Assembly: GCA_964555235.1 (NCBI GenBank)
Contig: CAZKRU010000062.1
Location: 1 to 26,154, forward strand
DNA from: CAZKRU01 sp964555235
Lineage (GTDB): Bacteria; Verrucomicrobiota; Verrucomicrobiia; Methylacidiphilales; CAMAQI01
Reading direction: 5' to 3'
Length of the DNA stretch: 26,154 nt
Part shown: positions 6,645-14,680 of the stretch, piece after piece
How the letters are laid out: each line of letters starts with the position of its first letter
Numbering within the stretch: the first letter of the stretch is position 1
Program-made: the position numbers and the translations under genes
The notes under the pieces: model-generated
Database searches by the model: none
Told to the model about the DNA's origin: nothing
What the model saw: the letters and a program-made list of their open reading frames with translations, nothing else

Positions 6645-7274
6645 TCAAGGATGCGGTTCTGCATAAAGCTTTGCTAAAAGCTCCACACAGATATTCTCGA
6701 GTTCCACAGCAAACGCTTCCACCCGCTTGCTCAGAATTCCATGGGCGATCAATGACGGAATCGCCACTACCAAACCCGCTACGGTTGCATTCAGCGCTTC
6801 CGCAATCCCCGCAGCGATCGCAATTCCTTGCATCGCCAATGCTCCCTTGGCGCTGACCGTTCCAAAAATCGTGATCAATCCTGCCACCGTTCCAAGCAGC
6901 CCGAGAAGCGGCCCAATTCCAACAATAATCTCCAAAACCACCAAGCCGCGCTCCATTTTAGAAATCTCCGCCCGCGCCTTTGTCTGAAGCGCCTCGGTGT
7001 TTTCATACTTGGAATAAGACAACTGCCGAAAACACCCTTGAACGAGACGACTGAGTACCGTCTCCTCTTCCTGAGCCACTGCCTGAATTGGCGCGCTTGC
7101 CCCCCCCGAATGCATCTCGTCAATCATCCGGACCAGTCGGGAATTAATAATATTCCCTCGTCTCAAGGCATAACTTCGTTCCAAGATAATCGTCACCGAA
7201 ACCACGGAACAGATCCCCAGAGGGATCATAAACAAACCGCCCGACCTGAAAAAATGAATCACCGTTTCAAACAT
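6645..7274 (-). CDS. exbB: MotA/TolQ/ExbB family proton channel protein
   Basis: The 209-residue inner-membrane protein has three membrane segments, at about residues 13-31, 112-138 and 150-180. The last two contain the conserved block LEIIVGIGPLLGLLGTVAGLI and IAEALNATVAGLVVAIPSLI, which are diagnostic of the ExbB/TolQ/MotA channel family. A long cytoplasmic loop of about 80 residues separates the first and second segments. It is the first gene of the minus-strand operon exbB-exbD-def-epimerase-like. Its promoter must lie in the 130-bp divergent gap shared with uvrA, where I see no convincing -35/-10 pair. Only one ExbD-type partner follows. Confidence 0.93.
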   Translation of the reverse strand: MFETVIHFFRSGGLFMIPLGICSVVSVTIILERSYALRRGNIINSRLVRMIDEMHSGGASAPIQAVAQEEETVLSRLVQGCFRQLSYSKYENTEALQTKARAEISKMERGLVVLEIIVGIGPLLGLLGTVAGLITIFGTVSAKGALAMQGIAIAAGIAEALNATVAGLVVAIPSLIAHGILSKRVEAFAVELENICVELLAKLYAEPHP

Positions 7275-7404
7275 GGCCCGAACCCTAGCAACCTCTTCAA
7301 GATATGCAATTTCATTCCCTAAGGACTAAAATCCATCAGGAAAACGTGGGATTTCCCATTCAATTGAAGGTTTACCTCCTCCGTCCGGATGCTATTCACT
7401 CCCC

Positions 7405-10400
7405 ATGAGTCGTCTTACCCCCTGCATCCGAATTCAGGGAGCTCGTCAGCACAACCTCAAAGGGATTACGTGTGAAATTCCACTCCACCGCCTCACCGTG
7501 ATCACCGGTTTAAGCGGTTCGGGAAAGTCCTCGCTCGCCTTTGATACGCTTTACGCCGAAGGACAACGGCGTTATGTCGAAACGTTCTCCCCGTATACTC
7601 GACAGTTCCTCGAGCGAATGGATAAACCTCTCGTCGAGCGTATTGACGGATTACCTCCCGCCATCGCCATCGAGCAGACCAACGCCATCAAGACCTCGCG
7701 TAGCAGCGTCGGAACGATGACCGAGATTGCCGATCATCTCAAGCTCCTGATGCCCCGAATCTCGCACCTCTTCTGCCCCCAATGCCAACGCGAAATCCGA
7801 CCCTTGGCCCCCGCAGAGATCGTGAAGAAAATTCGCGAACTCGGTAATACGCCAATCTTCATCGGTTTCACGGTTGCATTTCCGGCAAAAACTCCATTGA
7901 AGGAAGCGGCGGCCTTCGTCCAGAAAGAGGGATTTCAACGGATCCTCCATGAAGGAACAATTTCCCGGGTTGAAGACTTTTTAGAATCTCAAACAAACGC
8001 TCCTCGCACTTGGTGGATCATTCAGGACCGTCTCAACGCCCAAGACGCCACCCGAGTTGCGGAGTCCGTGGAGCGTGCGCTCTTTTTTGGAAAAGGATTG
8101 GTCCGTATTCGAACTGTCTCCGCCCCGGAAGAGGACTTGCTTCGCTTCTCAAATCGCTGGCATTGCCCCTACGACGAACTTGATTTTCCGGAACCGACTC
8201 CCGCTCTCTTTTCCTTCAATAATCCGATTGGTGCCTGCCCGGAATGTCGCGGTTTTGGTCGCACGATTGAAATTGATTATCATCTGGCACTCCCTGACCG
8301 ACGTCTCTCCATTGCCCAAGGGGTCGTGAAGCCGTGGCAGACGGAGAGTAATGCCGAGTGCCAGCAAGATTTAATCCGCCACTGCAAGAAACGAAAAATT
8401 CCGACCGATCGTCCTTTTCAAGAACTCACTGCAGCCCAACAACGTTTTATCATTGATGGCGAAGGGGGCAAAAATGAGTCCGGCGAGGAACTCTGGAAAC
8501 GGGGCGGCTGGTACGGGGTTAAAGGATTTTTTAAATGGCTGGAATCAAAGAGCTACAAGATGCACGTTCGGGTTCTCCTCTCCCGTTACCGCGCCTACCT
8601 TCCGTGTCACGTTTGTCAGGGTTCGCGATTTCAACCGACCACGCTTCACTACCACCTTATCCATCCCAAATCCGGCAAAAGGAATCTCGCGCAAATCAAT
8701 CAAATGCCGCTCCGTGAAGCGCACACCTTTTTTGAAACCTTGCCGTTGCCCGATCAGGATGGAGCGACCGAGCAGCTTCATCGCGAAATTGTCACTCGCC
8801 TTCAATACTTGATCGAAGTCGGCTTGAATTATCTGACGCTGGATCGCGCCTCACGAACGCTCTCCGGAGGTGAAATCGAACGGGTGAATCTGACTTCCTG
8901 CCTGGGCAACTCGCTCGTTCACACGCTTTTTGTTCTCGATGAGCCAAGCATTGGACTCCATCCCCGGGACAATCACCAACTCGTTCGTGTCCTGCACCGC
9001 CTTCGGGATCGTGGAAATACCGTCGTCGTTGTCGAACATGATGAGGCGATCATGGAGGCGGCCGATCATCTCCTGGATCTTGGACCCGGTCGTGGAGAGT
9101 TGGGAGGAGAGATCACCTTTAGCGGATCCCCCGAGGCACTCTACCAATCAAAAACTTCCCTCACGGGAGCCTATCTCCGTGGAGACAAATTTATTCCGCT
9201 TCCGAAAACGCGGCGCGCTCCCGACTCTGAATTTCAACTCCGCATCCAAAATGCGACGACTCATAATCTCAAAGGGATCGATATTCAAATCCCTTTGGGA
9301 CGATTTGTCGTTCTCACCGGAGTCAGCGGCTCCGGAAAATCAACCCTCCTACACGAAGTCCTCTTTCCCCGACTCCAACAAGCGATCAAAAGCAACGCCA
9401 TCGAAGGAATCGAGGGGGCGACGTTTCTCACGGAAGTCATCCGCGTTGACCAATCCCCCCTCACCAAGACTCCACGCTCGAATGCCGCGCTTTACCTCGG
9501 AATCTACGACGATATCCGGCAACTCTTCGCACAAACCGAAATGGCCAAGCTGGAAGGACTGACTTCCTCCTCGTTTTCTTTTAATGCCGGAACGGGGCGA
9601 TGTGAACGCTGTAGCGGCACCGGAGCAGAACGAGTCGAGATGCAATTCCTTGCCGATGTCTTTGTGACCTGCCCGGTCTGTGAGGGAAAACGTTTTCATC
9701 CTCATACGCTCGCCATTCAATATCGCGGAAAATCGATTCACGATCTTCTCGAAACGACCGTTCACGAAGCGTGCGAATTCTTCTCTCCCGAACTCTCGGA
9801 TCTTACCGCTGATCAACCACTGCGTCACCGTCGCATTGTCGCCGCGCTCTCCTTGCTGGACGAAGTCGGACTCGGTTATTGGCGCCTCGGGCAACCCCTC
9901 AATCAACTCTCGGGAGGCGAAGCACAACGGATCAAACTCCTGAGCTATCTCCACGGGTTTGGCACTCCAGAAGCAGAATCATCGATCACAGGACGGGGAG
10001 GAAAAACCCGACTCTTCTTACTCGATGAACCGACGACCGGACTTCATTTCGAAGATGTCCGACTCCTCCTTCAACTTTTCCAGCGGATGGTCGATCAAGG
10101 ACATTCCCTGATCGTCATTGAGCATCATCTCGATGTCATCAAAAGCGCCGACTGGATTTTGGATCTCGGACCTGAAGGGGGAAATGAGGGGGGATATTTG
10201 GTGGGAGAAGGAACTCCCGAAGCGATCGCAAAAATCCCGGAAAGTCATACCGGACAATTTCTTCAATCCAAACTCGAAGGGTTCCGAAAAAAATCGAAAC
10301 GGGTCGCCGAGACCGCCGCAGTGCCTCCTCCGCCCGAAATGATCGAAATTCGCGGGGCCCGTCATCACAATCTTAAAAATCTCTCACTCGATCTTGAACT

Positions 10401-12945
10401 CGGAGCCATGACCGTTCTCACCGGACTCAGTGGCTCTGGAAAATCAACCCTCGCCTTCGATCTCCTCTTTGCCGAAGGACAACGCCGTTATCTCGACAGC
10501 CTCAACGCCTACGCACGTCAATTTGTGGATCAGATGGAAAAGCCTGCGGTGGATCGAATCACTGGAATCCCCCCGGCGGTCGCCATTGAACAGCGGATCA
10601 CGCGGGGTGGTGGAAAAAGCACGGTCGCCACAGTCACAGAGATTCATCAATTTCTGCGGCTTCTTTATGCGAAATTAGGAACCGCTCACGATCCCGTCAC
10701 CGGCGAAGCAGCCATTCGTCAATCGCTCACCGAAATTTTTGATCGAATCGAATTCAAGAGAAAAAAGGGAGAACTTTCCCTTCTCGCACCCATCATTAAA
10801 GCTCGTAAAGGGATTCACACCGAAGTTGCGCAATGGGCTACTAAGAAACATTATCCCTTTCTCCGCGTCGATGGGAAGTGGATCGAACCGTCAAAATTCA
10901 AAGCACTGAGTCGTTTTGCGGAGCACACGATCGATGTCATTTTAGGAAACCTCACTTCTCGCCAATCCCCCAGTGAACGACGCCACCTGATCGAAGAAGC
11001 TCTCAAAATCGGCCGAGGAACTCTTTACACAGTCGACACTCGAAGCCGAGAAACCGTTTACAGTACTCAGCTTTATTGCCCAGAATCCGGACGCTCGTTT
11101 GACGAACTGGATCCTCGTCTCTTCTCTTTCAACTCCCCGCATGGCTGGTGTGCAGACTGTCAGGGGTTTGGCATCGTTGTGGAACTCAAATCCGACGCAG
11201 AAACGGCCGTTGAGCGTGAAGTCGAAATTGAGCAACGTCAGGAATCCGAAGAACGTCAAATGGGAGCCCTTTGTCCCACCTGCCTCGGATCACGCCTCAA
11301 TCCCCTCGCCCAATCCGTCCGACTCTCCCTGGGACGCTGGCCGCAAAAAGAGGGACCGACCCTCCCCGACATCGGCCGCCTCAGTGTTCTTCAAGCTGCC
11401 GATTATTTTGACTCCATTCGACTCAAGGGACGCGACTCGGTCATTGGTCGAGATCTTCTTCCGGAAATTCGTCAACGTCTCTCCTTTCTCAAGGAAGTTG
11501 GCCTGAGTTATCTGACTCTCAACCGATCGGCAACCACTCTTTCCGGTGGAGAATCCCAACGAATTCGACTCGCCTCACAGCTCGGCTCCGAACTTCATGG
11601 CGTTCTCTATGTCCTCGATGAACCGACGATTGGACTGCATCCGCGCGACAATGCACGACTTCTGGATTCACTCGATGCGTTAAAAGCTCGAGGCAACACT
11701 CTCGTCGTTGTTGAGCATGACGAAGAGACCATGAAGCGCGCGGATCGCATTATCGATCTCGGTCCTGGTGCCGGCGTTCGTGGCGGCGAAATCATCGCGG
11801 ATGGAACCTGGAAAGAAATCGCCAAACATGAAAAATCGATTACAGGAAAACTTCTCGGCACTCCGATGCCTCACCCGTTTCGCGGGGAACGTCGCAAACC
11901 GGTCGACTGGCTGACGATTGAAGGCGCGACGCTTCATAACCTTAAAAATCTGACCGTCAAAATCCCCCGGGGAGGACTCACTGTTTTTTGCGGAGTCAGT
12001 GGCGCAGGAAAAAGCACACTTGTTCATGAAATTCTGAAGCCATCAGTCGAACAACTTCTTGCCAAAAAATCAAAAAAAAATCTCCCCTGTCGCCGGCTTT
12101 TGGGAGCGGATAAAATCGCACGCGTCGTCGAAGTCGATCAAACTCCAATTGGAAAAACTTCACGATCAACCCCGGCAACTTACTTGAAGTTAATGGATCA
12201 ACTCCGCTCCCTCTTCGCCCAGCTCCCTCTCGCCCGTCAACGCGGCTACAGTGCCGGGCGTTTCTCCTTCAACACCAAAGGCGGTCGTTGCGAGGCGTGC
12301 CAAGGCCAGGGAGATCTCAAAGTCGAAATGGCTTTTCTCCCGACCTTCTACGTTCCGTGCGACCTCTGTCGCGGGACTCGCTACAACTCGGAAACGCTTC
12401 AGATTACCTATCAAGACAAGTCGATTGCCGAGATTCTAGCGCTCTCCGTCGACGAAGCGATTCCCCTCTTCGAAGTCATTCCTGACATTCGCCGGCCACT
12501 GGAACTCCTCCGAGAAGTCGGACTCGGTTATCTCACCTTGGGACAACGCAGCCCCACCCTCTCCGGCGGAGAAGCGCAACGCCTCAAAATGGTCTCCGCC
12601 TTGGAAGAATCGATTGGACTTCAGGATCGTGCGCGACTGCGAACGCTTGCCACCGAACTCCCCCAACATCTCTATCTTCTCGAAGAACCGACGATTGGGC
12701 TCCATCTCGCCGACGTTCAAAAGCTCCTCGGAATGCTCCACCGCCTGGTCGACGCCGGTCACACCGTCGTCGTCATTGAACATCATCTCGACGTCATCGC
12801 TGAAGCCGATTGGGTTATTGAACTCGGCCCCGAAGGAGGTGACAAAGGAGGAAAACTCATTGCCGAAGGAACCCCCGAAACCGTCGCTCAATCCAAAAAA
12901 TCCCCGACTGCTCCGTTCTTAAAGCCACTGCTCAAAACCAAATAA
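7405..12945 (+). CDS. uvrA: Excinuclease ABC subunit A, tandem fused dimer
   Basis: UvrA is the damage-recognition ATPase of nucleotide excision repair and normally works as a homodimer of about 940 residues. This 1846-residue protein is two UvrA sequences in tandem, the second starting near residue 965. It has four Walker A motifs (about residues 35, 639, 1007 and 1530), four LSGGE signatures (486, 835, 1379 and 1719) and four Walker B regions. The C-terminal zinc modules are complete in both halves (CERC...CPVC near 733, CEAC...CDLC near 1629). The N-terminal zinc finger lacks one Cys in both halves: CPYD and CPES stand where CPxC is expected. The first signature is LSGGEIER and the fourth Walker B is LLEEPTIGL, where LDEPT is usual. 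The gene is monocistronic, with no recognisable SOS box upstream. Confidence 0.97.
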   Translation: MSRLTPCIRIQGARQHNLKGITCEIPLHRLTVITGLSGSGKSSLAFDTLYAEGQRRYVETFSPYTRQFLERMDKPLVERIDGLPPAIAIEQTNAIKTSRSSVGTMTEIADHLKLLMPRISHLFCPQCQREIRPLAPAEIVKKIRELGNTPIFIGFTVAFPAKTPLKEAAAFVQKEGFQRILHEGTISRVEDFLESQTNAPRTWWIIQDRLNAQDATRVAESVERALFFGKGLVRIRTVSAPEEDLLRFSNRWHCPYDELDFPEPTPALFSFNNPIGACPECRGFGRTIEIDYHLALPDRRLSIAQGVVKPWQTESNAECQQDLIRHCKKRKIPTDRPFQELTAAQQRFIIDGEGGKNESGEELWKRGGWYGVKGFFKWLESKSYKMHVRVLLSRYRAYLPCHVCQGSRFQPTTLHYHLIHPKSGKRNLAQINQMPLREAHTFFETLPLPDQDGATEQLHREIVTRLQYLIEVGLNYLTLDRASRTLSGGEIERVNLTSCLGNSLVHTLFVLDEPSIGLHPRDNHQLVRVLHRLRDRGNTVVVVEHDEAIMEAADHLLDLGPGRGELGGEITFSGSPEALYQSKTSLTGAYLRGDKFIPLPKTRRAPDSEFQLRIQNATTHNLKGIDIQIPLGRFVVLTGVSGSGKSTLLHEVLFPRLQQAIKSNAIEGIEGATFLTEVIRVDQSPLTKTPRSNAALYLGIYDDIRQLFAQTEMAKLEGLTSSSFSFNAGTGRCERCSGTGAERVEMQFLADVFVTCPVCEGKRFHPHTLAIQYRGKSIHDLLETTVHEACEFFSPELSDLTADQPLRHRRIVAALSLLDEVGLGYWRLGQPLNQLSGGEAQRIKLLSYLHGFGTPEAESSITGRGGKTRLFLLDEPTTGLHFEDVRLLLQLFQRMVDQGHSLIVIEHHLDVIKSADWILDLGPEGGNEGGYLVGEGTPEAIAKIPESHTGQFLQSKLEGFRKKSKRVAETAAVPPPPEMIEIRGARHHNLKNLSLDLELGAMTVLTGLSGSGKSTLAFDLLFAEGQRRYLDSLNAYARQFVDQMEKPAVDRITGIPPAVAIEQRITRGGGKSTVATVTEIHQFLRLLYAKLGTAHDPVTGEAAIRQSLTEIFDRIEFKRKKGELSLLAPIIKARKGIHTEVAQWATKKHYPFLRVDGKWIEPSKFKALSRFAEHTIDVILGNLTSRQSPSERRHLIEEALKIGRGTLYTVDTRSRETVYSTQLYCPESGRSFDELDPRLFSFNSPHGWCADCQGFGIVVELKSDAETAVEREVEIEQRQESEERQMGALCPTCLGSRLNPLAQSVRLSLGRWPQKEGPTLPDIGRLSVLQAADYFDSIRLKGRDSVIGRDLLPEIRQRLSFLKEVGLSYLTLNRSATTLSGGESQRIRLASQLGSELHGVLYVLDEPTIGLHPRDNARLLDSLDALKARGNTLVVVEHDEETMKRADRIIDLGPGAGVRGGEIIADGTWKEIAKHEKSITGKLLGTPMPHPFRGERRKPVDWLTIEGATLHNLKNLTVKIPRGGLTVFCGVSGAGKSTLVHEILKPSVEQLLAKKSKKNLPCRRLLGADKIARVVEVDQTPIGKTSRSTPATYLKLMDQLRSLFAQLPLARQRGYSAGRFSFNTKGGRCEACQGQGDLKVEMAFLPTFYVPCDLCRGTRYNSETLQITYQDKSIAEILALSVDEAIPLFEVIPDIRRPLELLREVGLGYLTLGQRSPTLSGGEAQRLKMVSALEESIGLQDRARLRTLATELPQHLYLLEEPTIGLHLADVQKLLGMLHRLVDAGHTVVVIEHHLDVIAEADWVIELGPEGGDKGGKLIAEGTPETVAQSKKSPTAPFLKPLLKTK

Positions 12946-12963
12946 CACCAACGAGAATTGTTC

Positions 12964-13060
12964 CTCTGAGGAAAGCAGGAATACAGGATTAATTGGAAAT
13001 TGAGATCGTTGATGGTAAAGCAGGGCATCCAAAATTCCTGGATTCCTGCTCTCCTCAGAG
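12964..13060. repeat. Large 25-nt inverted repeat 3' of uvrA
   Basis: The left arm at 12964-12988 (CTCTGAGGAAAGCAGGAATA then CAGGA) is matched by the reverse complement of 13036-13060 with two mismatches over 25 bases, around a 47-base loop. It occupies the gap between the convergent uvrA and toxin genes, so it could act as a bidirectional transcript end. CAGGAAT and ATTCCTG words also recur near 26021, suggesting a dispersed family. Confidence 0.75.
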
Positions 13061-13081
13061 AAATCGCTTTAGGATTCCCCA

Positions 13082-13399
13082 TCAGGGATGAGGCGTAATC
13101 GCGATAATGGTAATGACGGAGATTCGATTCTTCGCCGTTCCTTCATCCGGTCCATAATGCCAAAAAATTCGGTAGGCCCCTGATGTGTTATTTTGAGCGT
13201 AAGCCTCAAAAATCTTTTCACCACCGAGACCAGAAAGCGAGCTGAATTCATGAGTCCGGAGCCCTGGATGTCGTGGATTCGTTTCAAGAAAGCCAAGCGC
13301 CTTCTGAACTTGTTTTAAAATGGCACTCTTGGCTGGGTCATTTTCGAGCGCGGTGAGCTGCTGATCTGCTGTCGGCGTGAAAAGAAGTTTTCGTTGCAA
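13082..13399 (-). CDS. Putative RelE/ParE-like toxin
   Basis: The 105-residue basic protein has the size and layout of the RelE/ParE toxin fold. An N-terminal strand (KLLFTPTADQQLTAL) is followed by two helices and a strand-rich C-terminal half with GAYRIFWHYGP and ISVITIIAITPHP, comparable to the R-[VI]-x-[FW] strand and final strand of the superfamily. Such toxins usually cleave mRNA at the ribosome or block gyrase. The start codon appears to be TTG at 13399, 3 bp after the antitoxin stop, with AAGGGGTAAGGG immediately before it. Assignment rests on fold-level resemblance plus the antitoxin-first gene pair; catalytic residues cannot be confirmed by eye. Confidence 0.6.
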   Translation of the reverse strand: MQRKLLFTPTADQQLTALENDPAKSAILKQVQKALGFLETNPRHPGLRTHEFSSLSGLGGEKIFEAYAQNNTSGAYRIFWHYGPDEGTAKNRISVITIIAITPHP

Positions 13400-13402
13400 C
13401 CC

Positions 13403-13699
13403 TTACCCCTTGGCATACTTCGCAAATGAACCCCGACTGCGACGTTTCCCCTCGGCAGACTCCTTCAATCCCTGTTTCACGCTGGCAAGGGCTTGAGGAT
13501 TCTCGAAGATCCAAGCCTCTGACAGAGGGATCGTTTTAACAGGATCGAGGACAATCTGACCCAGTGCATTCCGATAAATATTGAATGCACCCCGACCACT
13601 GAGGGCATCCCCTAACGAAAGTCGTTTTTTGGCGTCGGATTGAACAAACTCCGTCACCAGTTGAAAATCCTGATTTTTAATCACCGTGAGTGCAGGCAT
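13403..13699 (-). CDS. Putative AbrB-like antitoxin
   Basis: The 98-residue protein includes AKKRLSLGDALSGRGAFNIY, RNALGQIVLDPVKTIPLSEA and a helical tail with ENPQALASVKQGLKESAEGK. This resembles swapped-hairpin AbrB/SpoVT-type antitoxins, in which a KKR-[IL]-[ST]-L strand and a G-Q-I-x-L-x-P strand form the DNA-binding domain and the tail neutralises the toxin. The ATG at 13699 was preferred because GGGAG lies 11 bases upstream; the open frame extends to 13768. It precedes the toxin by 3 bp, the usual order, and probably represses its own operon. The leader upstream is crowded by two hairpin repeats. Confidence 0.6.
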   Translation of the reverse strand: MPALTVIKNQDFQLVTEFVQSDAKKRLSLGDALSGRGAFNIYRNALGQIVLDPVKTIPLSEAWIFENPQALASVKQGLKESAEGKRRSRGSFAKYAKG

Positions 13700-13835
13700 A
13701 CGAATAAGATCTCCCAAGTAGGCAATGAAGTCAAGTGGGATCATCCCACTTTTGACATCCCTATCCAAAATAAAGTTTGATTAGAGAGATAAATAGGAAT
13801 GCGGGGGATTGAATTGGAGGACTTCGAGGTTTTGA

Positions 13836-13873
13836 CCTGCCCGCATTGCTACGCAAAGCGTTGCGGGCGGGGG
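13836..13873 (-). repeat. 36-bp hairpin element, copy 1
   Basis: On the minus strand the element reads CCCGCCCGCAACGC, TTTGCG, TAGCAATGCGGGCAGG. The outer stem is continuous with G/C pairs and the inner GCT/AGC stem closes a TTGCGT loop. It is preceded by extra C residues as in the other copies and abuts a CCTCGAAGTCCTCC word on its GGGCAGG side. Confidence 0.75.
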
Positions 13874-13896
13874 TAAAATCGGCTTTAACCGCAAAG

Positions 13897-14052
13897 CCTC
13901 AACGACCTCAACGGTTTGAATTTGAAAACAAATCCCCTTCGTTGCGCCTTGGAGTCGTTGCCCTGCCCGCAATGCCTACGGCATAGCCGTTGCAGGCGGG
14001 GGTGAAAACTACAACGATCCGATTTGACCGCAACGACTCCAAGGCCTCGACT
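13897..14052. repeat. Periodic CAACGACTCCAAGG repeats around a hairpin
   Basis: This gene-free stretch contains CCTCAACGACCTCAACGG (13897-13914), GTTGCGCCTTGGAGTCGTTG (13941-13960) and CGCAACGACTCCAAGGCCTC (about 14031-14050). The second and third are inverted relative to one another and surround hairpin copy 2. No ORF here has a plausible composition or ribosome-binding site. Confidence 0.65.
13962..14002 (-). repeat. 36-bp hairpin element, copy 2 (variant loop)
   Basis: On the minus strand it reads CCCGCCTGCAACG, GCTATGCCGTAGG, CATTGCGGGCAGG. It has three bases more than the other copies at the tip, but the tip still pairs as CGGC, TAT, GCCG. The outer stem is unchanged, so structure rather than exact sequence seems to be kept. 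Confidence 0.75.
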
Positions 14053-14090
14053 TAATGAGGCTCTCTGTTCCCAAGGCGGCTATTTGCACA

Positions 14091-14122
14091 AGCCCTCCAG
14101 CGATGGGCTCCTTTTTGTTTTT
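14091..14122 (+). terminator. Rho-independent terminator candidate, plus strand
   Basis: AGCCC and GGGCT form a 5-bp stem around nine bases, followed by CC and a T-rich run (TTTTTGTTTTTT). It faces rightward although no plus-strand gene lies upstream after uvrA at 12945. It may end a non-coding transcript from the repeat block or limit read-through into the minus-strand genes. Confidence 0.5.
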
Positions 14123-14206
14123 TAAACGGCAATACTTTTGTCACCATTGCTCGAAATCTATCAGGAACTTAGAGTGCTATGATTATTTCCCATAATTTAT
14201 CCGAAG

Positions 14207-14635
14207 TTAACTCCAAGAAATTTTAAACTGCACTTTAGATCCATTATCTAAAATCAATACCTCTCCGTATGCACAATCAGGAATTGTCTTTAAAATGTAT
14301 TTAACACCACTCTCTAACTCCTGACTCCTTCCTTCTTGGATTCCAGTAGACCCCTTTACCCATGCATCGATAACTTTAGGATCCCCCTCAAATGATCCAA
14401 TAAAAGTTCTGGTGAAAGCACTTCCCTCAGTCGTAATAATAAAGTTTTTCTTGGTTTCGGGAAAATCTGAAAGCCTACCCCATTCGATGACACTTCGAAT
14501 CATTACCTCCGGCTTATTCGACTCTCGTGATTCTGATTTCAGAGCGCCGAAAACAGGAGTTATATTTAAATAAAAATACCCACCTAGAATAACGATGGCT
14601 CCAAAAGCAACTATCATTAGATTTTTTGATTTCAT
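14207..14635 (-). CDS. Small membrane-anchored hypothetical protein
   Basis: The 142-residue product begins with a basic N-terminus and one hydrophobic segment (NLMIVAFGAIVILGGYFYL, about residues 5-24), with no lipobox or clear cleavage site, so it is probably anchored with the rest outside the cytoplasm. The exported part is soluble, with several short beta-like segments (KNFIITTEGSAF, GEVLILDNGSKVQFKI). The ATG at 14635 has AAGG 8 bases upstream. It follows the TauE/SafE permease gene by 45 bp on the same strand and may be co-transcribed. Its DNA is visibly more AT-rich than its neighbours. I recognise no family. Confidence 0.6.
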   Translation of the reverse strand: MKSKNLMIVAFGAIVILGGYFYLNITPVFGALKSESRESNKPEVMIRSVIEWGRLSDFPETKKNFIITTEGSAFTRTFIGSFEGDPKVIDAWVKGSTGIQEGRSQELESGVKYILKTIPDCAYGEVLILDNGSKVQFKISWS

Positions 14636-14680
14636 CAAATGGACCTTATTCCTGCCCTCTCAGAGAAACAACTTTTTATA

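Noticed and set aside
7275..7404. SOS (LexA) box in front of uvrA
   Set aside because: No palindromic GAAC-type or CTGT-type box is visible in the 130-bp divergent gap, and no confident promoter pair could be chosen.
8930..9562. Out-of-frame ORF of 210 aa inside uvrA, and antisense ORFs at 9349-9954 and 12436-12891
   Set aside because: All lie within the unmistakable uvrA frame and have low-complexity Ser/Arg/Pro composition typical of shadow frames.
13781..13972. Minus-strand 63-aa ORF across the hairpin repeats
   Set aside because: It consists mostly of translated repeat DNA and has no plausible start or conserved features.
13836..14002. tRNA or tRNA-like gene in the hairpin-rich block
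   Set aside because: The hairpins do not form a cloverleaf, and there is no anticodon arm, T-arm consensus or CCA end.
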